The translations under genes and the position numbers were made by a program. From the NCBI GenBank assembly GCA_905214325.1, contig CAJMLT010000036.1:1-15295 (forward strand): 15,295 nt of DNA, read 5' to 3'. Each line of letters starts with the position of its first letter. Positions within the stretch are counted from its first letter, which is position 1. This document shows positions 12,745 to 15,295 of this stretch, piece after piece. The notes under the pieces are model-generated. The model was not told where the DNA came from. It saw only the letters and a program-made list of their open reading frames with translations, and made no database searches. The DNA comes from an uncultured bacterium. Lineage in GTDB: Bacteria > Actinomycetota > Coriobacteriia > Coriobacteriales > Eggerthellaceae.

Positions 12745-13078
12745 GCCGCGGTTCCCCCTCTATCCTTACGCTTCAAACTCTGCTGCATGATAAGTACAGC
12801 CGCATGTGCAGGTGCATCTCTGTTGTTGCTGCATGTTTACCACCTACATGGCTGCGCACCCAATGGCGCCCTCTTGAACTCTACAGACTCACCCAGAACC
12901 CGGCTCTGCACACAAGGGCCGCAAAAACTTTTTGGGTGCGTTGGTGGGTGGTGCCAAAAACTCAAGCGCTGCGCGTTTTGCTTTTTTCCCTTGCATTTGA
13001 CCGGAACCCGGGTGGCCTCCGAGTCACAAGGTTCGCTCATAAGGGATGCGAGCCAAAACAATATAGGAGGTCATCACC
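12745..13078. other. 334-bp non-coding region between divergent genes
   Basis: No gene is supported. It holds a perfect 9-bp inverted repeat, CGCACCCAA (12855-12863) and TTGGGTGCG (12932-12940), a G/T-rich stretch GTGCGTTGGTGGGTGGTGCC, two CAAAAACT motifs about 30 bp apart, and the hairpin GGTTCGC (13030-13036) with GCGAGCC (13048-13054) near the next ribosome site. It must contain promoters for both neighbours, but I cannot place them. An origin of transfer is possible. Confidence 0.45.
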
Positions 13079-13447
13079 ATGAAAGCAAACACCAACGAAA
13101 AGGCACTGCGCGGTATCCGTACTTTCTTGCAGCGACGCGACATGGAAATTGTCGAAGACGGTTGGGCCCACGGCAAGGACAAGATCGACTTCGTGGTCCG
13201 CGATGAAGACGAGCTGGTTTTCGTAGCCGCCACCATTCGAGACAACGAAGGCACCGGACTTGGAACTGAAACGCCCGACCGCAAGATGTTCGAGCGCATC
13301 GCCGCAGCCTACTTGGCAGAGCACCTTGACACGCCCGAAGGCACCGTCCGGTTCGACATCGTGACCATGCTGATACTGGGCGAGTGCAAAGCTCTTCTTC
13401 GCCACCACCGTAACGCGCTTGGCGTGGATAGCAACGACCTCGGCTAG
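13079..13447 (+). CDS. YraN/UPF0102-like protein with degenerate nuclease motifs
   Basis: A 122-residue protein. Its layout follows the YraN family, a restriction-endonuclease-like fold: a helical start (EKALRGIRTFLQRR), strand, the position of the GEID motif, a strand ending at the position of EVK, a helix (DRKMFERIAAAYLAEHL) and a terminal RFDIV strand. Only Asp37 of the catalytic set remains: GEID reads DKID (34-37) and FVEVK reads FVAAT (48-52). Cleavage is therefore unlikely and a DNA-binding or regulatory role is inferred. AGGAGG lies 8 bp before the ATG. A long hairpin closes the gene. It is single and not in the usual chromosomal yraN setting beside rnhB or yifB. Confidence 0.65.
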   Translation: MKANTNEKALRGIRTFLQRRDMEIVEDGWAHGKDKIDFVVRDEDELVFVAATIRDNEGTGLGTETPDRKMFERIAAAYLAEHLDTPEGTVRFDIVTMLILGECKALLRHHRNALGVDSNDLG

Positions 13448-13457
13448 CCACTAAGCG

Positions 13458-13487
13458 GGCGGAGGCTCCCGAAAGGAGGCTTCCGCC
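13458..13487 (+). terminator. Hairpin terminator after the YraN-like gene
   Basis: GGCGGAGGCTCCC pairs with GGGAGGCTTCCGCC-type sequence from 13475 to 13487, giving about 12 pairs with one mismatch and two G-U pairs, capped by GAAA. It is followed by TAATTCTT. It lies between convergent genes and may serve both strands. Confidence 0.55.
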
Positions 13488-13546
13488 TAATTCTTGTCAA
13501 TTGGCGCCAGCAGGCTAATAAGCGTATGGCTACAAAGGCTCGCAGT

Positions 13547-15187
13547 CTACGTAAACAAAAAAGATGCCAGCTCGTCAAAACGGGTAATTGTTTCTTGCGG
13601 AACTGCACGCAATAAAGTTCTGCGTTCTTTTTCTTCAATGCCGACAAGCGCTAGCATCGTTTTTTCATATGTTGAGTTTTGCGGCATTTGCAGCTCACGA
13701 ACGATGGCGTCCAATGCATCCTGGCCGATGAAGGTCTCCATCCGAACTTGACGCTTTTCCTTTATGCATGGAAGGCAATGAAATTTTTGTTTTTCAATAG
13801 CCCCAAATTTATTACATGCTTTTTCATAATAGGCTTTGCCTTCCTTGTCATTATCCCAAAGCGCAACATAATCCTTTTCATACGCAATACACTGAGGGAT
13901 TCTTTCGTATATTGAACTGGCGCTTGTACCAGGAAAAATAACTGTATTCTTTTTCTGTCCACAGAAAAATTCAATTGCGTACTTGTCGTATATCCCTTCA
14001 ACAAGAACAACTCTTTCGCTCTGACGGAAAAAGTCCCAATCCGCAATTTGCAAGGCCTCAAAAACGGGCTGCAATTCATTGTTTTTCTTCGTCTTTGTTG
14101 GGGCATCGATAGCTCTAGCCAAAGAAACAACGCCATTGTTACTCTTGCGGACAAGGTAGATATTTTTTATTGGAATATACTTTGGATCAAGTAAGTGATG
14201 GGTATGCGTGCAATAAATAACCTTCCCATCTTTGTTTGATATTGATTTGAGCATCTTACAAAGCTTTTCTTGGGCCGATGCATGAAGGTAGGAGCCCGGT
14301 TCATCCAATAGGTAGACAATATCGCTCGACTGGCCTGTTCCTTTAGGGTTATATCGTATTTTCATAACGAAATTAAAGAACCATAGAAACCCTTTGCTTC
14401 TTTCAGAAATATCAAAGAAGCGTTCGCGATTGTTGATCGTCTCTACGATTTTAATTTCAAGCTTTCTGTCACTGAAGCCGAGATGGATTTTAAGACACTT
14501 GCCATCGTCAAGCGATATGCGAGCCCATTCTTCAATAAGCATCTCGTTGATTCCAACGGAAACATCACTTAGCGCACTATTCCTGAAGTTCGTTTCTTGA
14601 TCAACAACGCTAAAAATTGAATACCCAGCTGCTTGAAATGCTTTCGCGTATATTCCAAGCCAGCCAGACAATTGCTGCGGTTCCTCTAGCGGAACTTCGA
14701 CCATTGAATCGGGTCGCTCAATAAAATCATCGTTGTAAATAATAAAAGGCAATTCTGCAACAATTTTGTTGCCGATTCTGTTCCCTTCCTCACGGTCCGC
14801 AATGCCATCAACAATATAATGGGACCGATCTTTATCGAACACTTCGCGCGTAATACTAAGCTTTCCGCCTTTACCCAAATCGGGATTTCTTTCAATGTCT
14901 TCCTCTTCCAAGATGGATAGAAGTTCTTGATGGCTTATTTTAATAAGCGCAGTGATTGAAGACGGTTCTTCCTTCATTGGCTGATAAAGGTTTCTGATGT
15001 CCGACAGATGCGTACCGTCGTTTTCTCGATCATTACTGAAATCAAAAGCGTGAATGGCTTGAAGGATAGAAGTCTTACCAGACTCATTTGCGCCAATCAG
15101 AGGCAGGAGTGATATTGGATTGATTGGAATCGAGACTTCCTCAGCAATCGCCTTGTAATTCTTAATTTTGAACTCCAAATATTTCAT
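13547..15187 (-). CDS. OLD-family AAA ATPase with TOPRIM nuclease domain (GajA/OLD-like, probable phage defence)
   Basis: A 546-residue protein. The N-terminal ABC-type ATPase has FKIKNYKAI, Walker A GANESGKT (32-39), a signature-like SERSKGFLWFFNF (261-273), Walker B IVYLLDEPGSYLH (290-302, Glu296) and a switch histidine in THTHHLL (327-333). The C-terminal TOPRIM domain (about 391-470) has Glu397 in VLVEGIYDKYA and D-x-D in ALWDNDKEG (445-447), the metal-binding set of OLD nucleases. Proteins of this build cleave DNA under nucleotide control in P2 Old, Gabija (GajA) and other defence systems. It ends at residue 546 without a UvrD-like helicase in the window. Ribosome site GAGGATAGGGG overlaps the end of the upstream gene, one base away, so the two form an operon. 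DNA here is clearly AT-richer than around it, which suggests separate acquisition. Confidence 0.85.
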   Translation of the reverse strand: MKYLEFKIKNYKAIAEEVSIPINPISLLPLIGANESGKTSILQAIHAFDFSNDRENDGTHLSDIRNLYQPMKEEPSSITALIKISHQELLSILEEEDIERNPDLGKGGKLSITREVFDKDRSHYIVDGIADREEGNRIGNKIVAELPFIIYNDDFIERPDSMVEVPLEEPQQLSGWLGIYAKAFQAAGYSIFSVVDQETNFRNSALSDVSVGINEMLIEEWARISLDDGKCLKIHLGFSDRKLEIKIVETINNRERFFDISERSKGFLWFFNFVMKIRYNPKGTGQSSDIVYLLDEPGSYLHASAQEKLCKMLKSISNKDGKVIYCTHTHHLLDPKYIPIKNIYLVRKSNNGVVSLARAIDAPTKTKKNNELQPVFEALQIADWDFFRQSERVVLVEGIYDKYAIEFFCGQKKNTVIFPGTSASSIYERIPQCIAYEKDYVALWDNDKEGKAYYEKACNKFGAIEKQKFHCLPCIKEKRQVRMETFIGQDALDAIVRELQMPQNSTYEKTMLALVGIEEKERRTLLRAVPQETITRFDELASFLFT

Positions 15188-15188
15188 G

Positions 15189-15295
15189 TTAGCCCCTATC
15201 CTCTACTGGAATTTCAAAAGTTAGCTCAGAAGGTTCATCATCGCAAATGATGAAAACGTTGTTGAGAAGATTAATCTTTTCAGCCGTGCTGGTTG
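15189..15295 (-). CDS. C-terminal end of an unknown gene, first in the operon with the OLD-like nuclease
   Basis: The 5' part lies beyond the window. An open frame reads to the edge and ends ...TSTAEKINLLNNVFIICDDE, then PSELTFEIPVEDRG and stop. The stop is one base from the nuclease ATG and this end contains its ribosome site. The visible acidic tail is too short to name a family. Its tight coupling makes it the likely functional partner of the nuclease; a helicase, effector or regulator is equally possible on this evidence. Confidence 0.6.
   Translation of the reverse strand, partial: TSTAEKINLLNNVFIICDDEPSELTFEIPVEDRG

Larger units (their letters stand above)
9574..15295. mobile_element. 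Putative integrative element downstream of guaA (right end outside the window)
   Basis: The module contains a non-coding, repeat-rich end, an Xre repressor, excisionase, tyrosine integrase, a MobC-like protein, small accessory genes and an AT-rich defence-like operon. The order repressor/excisionase/integrase next to a conserved gene end fits an integrative and mobilisable or conjugative element, or a satellite. No relaxase, coupling protein or phage structural gene is visible, so its transfer mode is open. The left boundary is inferred to lie at or just after the guaA stop; no attR copy is found in the window. Confidence 0.55.

Noticed and set aside
9574..13078. CRISPR array in the repeat-rich non-coding stretches
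   Set aside because: Repeats are few, irregularly spaced and of different kinds; no regular spacers or cas genes occur.

Overview
The window looks like chromosomal DNA of an actinobacterium, most likely of the class Coriobacteriia (an inference from protein flavour, moderate-to-high GC in the housekeeping half and one leaderless-type gene; no rRNA or other marker is present). It divides at about base 9,574 into a conserved housekeeping half and an accessory half that resembles the left part of an integrative mobile element.

Housekeeping half (1-9573). On the minus strand lie the start of a substrate-binding lipoprotein of an iron/cobalamin-type ABC transporter (1-284, cut by the window edge), a small PQ-loop/SemiSWEET-like membrane protein (431-730), the DNA helicase PcrA/UvrD (797-3121), DAHP synthase and chorismate mutase as a translationally coupled shikimate pair (3229-4307), a two-helix membrane protein apparently made from a leaderless mRNA (4534-4764), and undecaprenyl-diphosphatase UppP (4957-5880). 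Divergently on the plus strand come a MOP/Wzx-type flippase with a long charged tail (6160-7779) and GMP synthase GuaA (7963-9573). UppP and the flippase share a 279-bp divergent region and both concern undecaprenyl-linked envelope precursors.

Accessory half (9574-15295). Directly after guaA, whose 3' end is a known insertion hotspot for tyrosine-recombinase elements, there are 561 bp without a gene that hold an intrinsic terminator and clustered direct and inverted repeats. Next is a phage/ICE-like switch: an Xre-family repressor (minus) diverging from excisionase, tyrosine integrase and a ribbon-helix-helix/MobC-like protein (plus, overlapping or nearly so). The excisionase promoter has a consensus -35 and carries two identical-arm dyads, CAGCAC-N6-GTGCTG, one between -35 and -10 and one just after the start site. 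This is the clearest regulatory circuit in the window.

Behind the switch are a small acidic protein on the minus strand, a 334-bp non-coding stretch with an inverted repeat, a YraN-fold protein that has lost most nuclease signature residues, and an AT-rich two-gene minus-strand operon. That operon encodes an OLD-family AAA ATPase/TOPRIM nuclease and an upstream partner of which only the last 34 codons are visible. It looks like anti-phage cargo; the partner outside the window would decide whether it is Gabija-like, OLD-like or something new.
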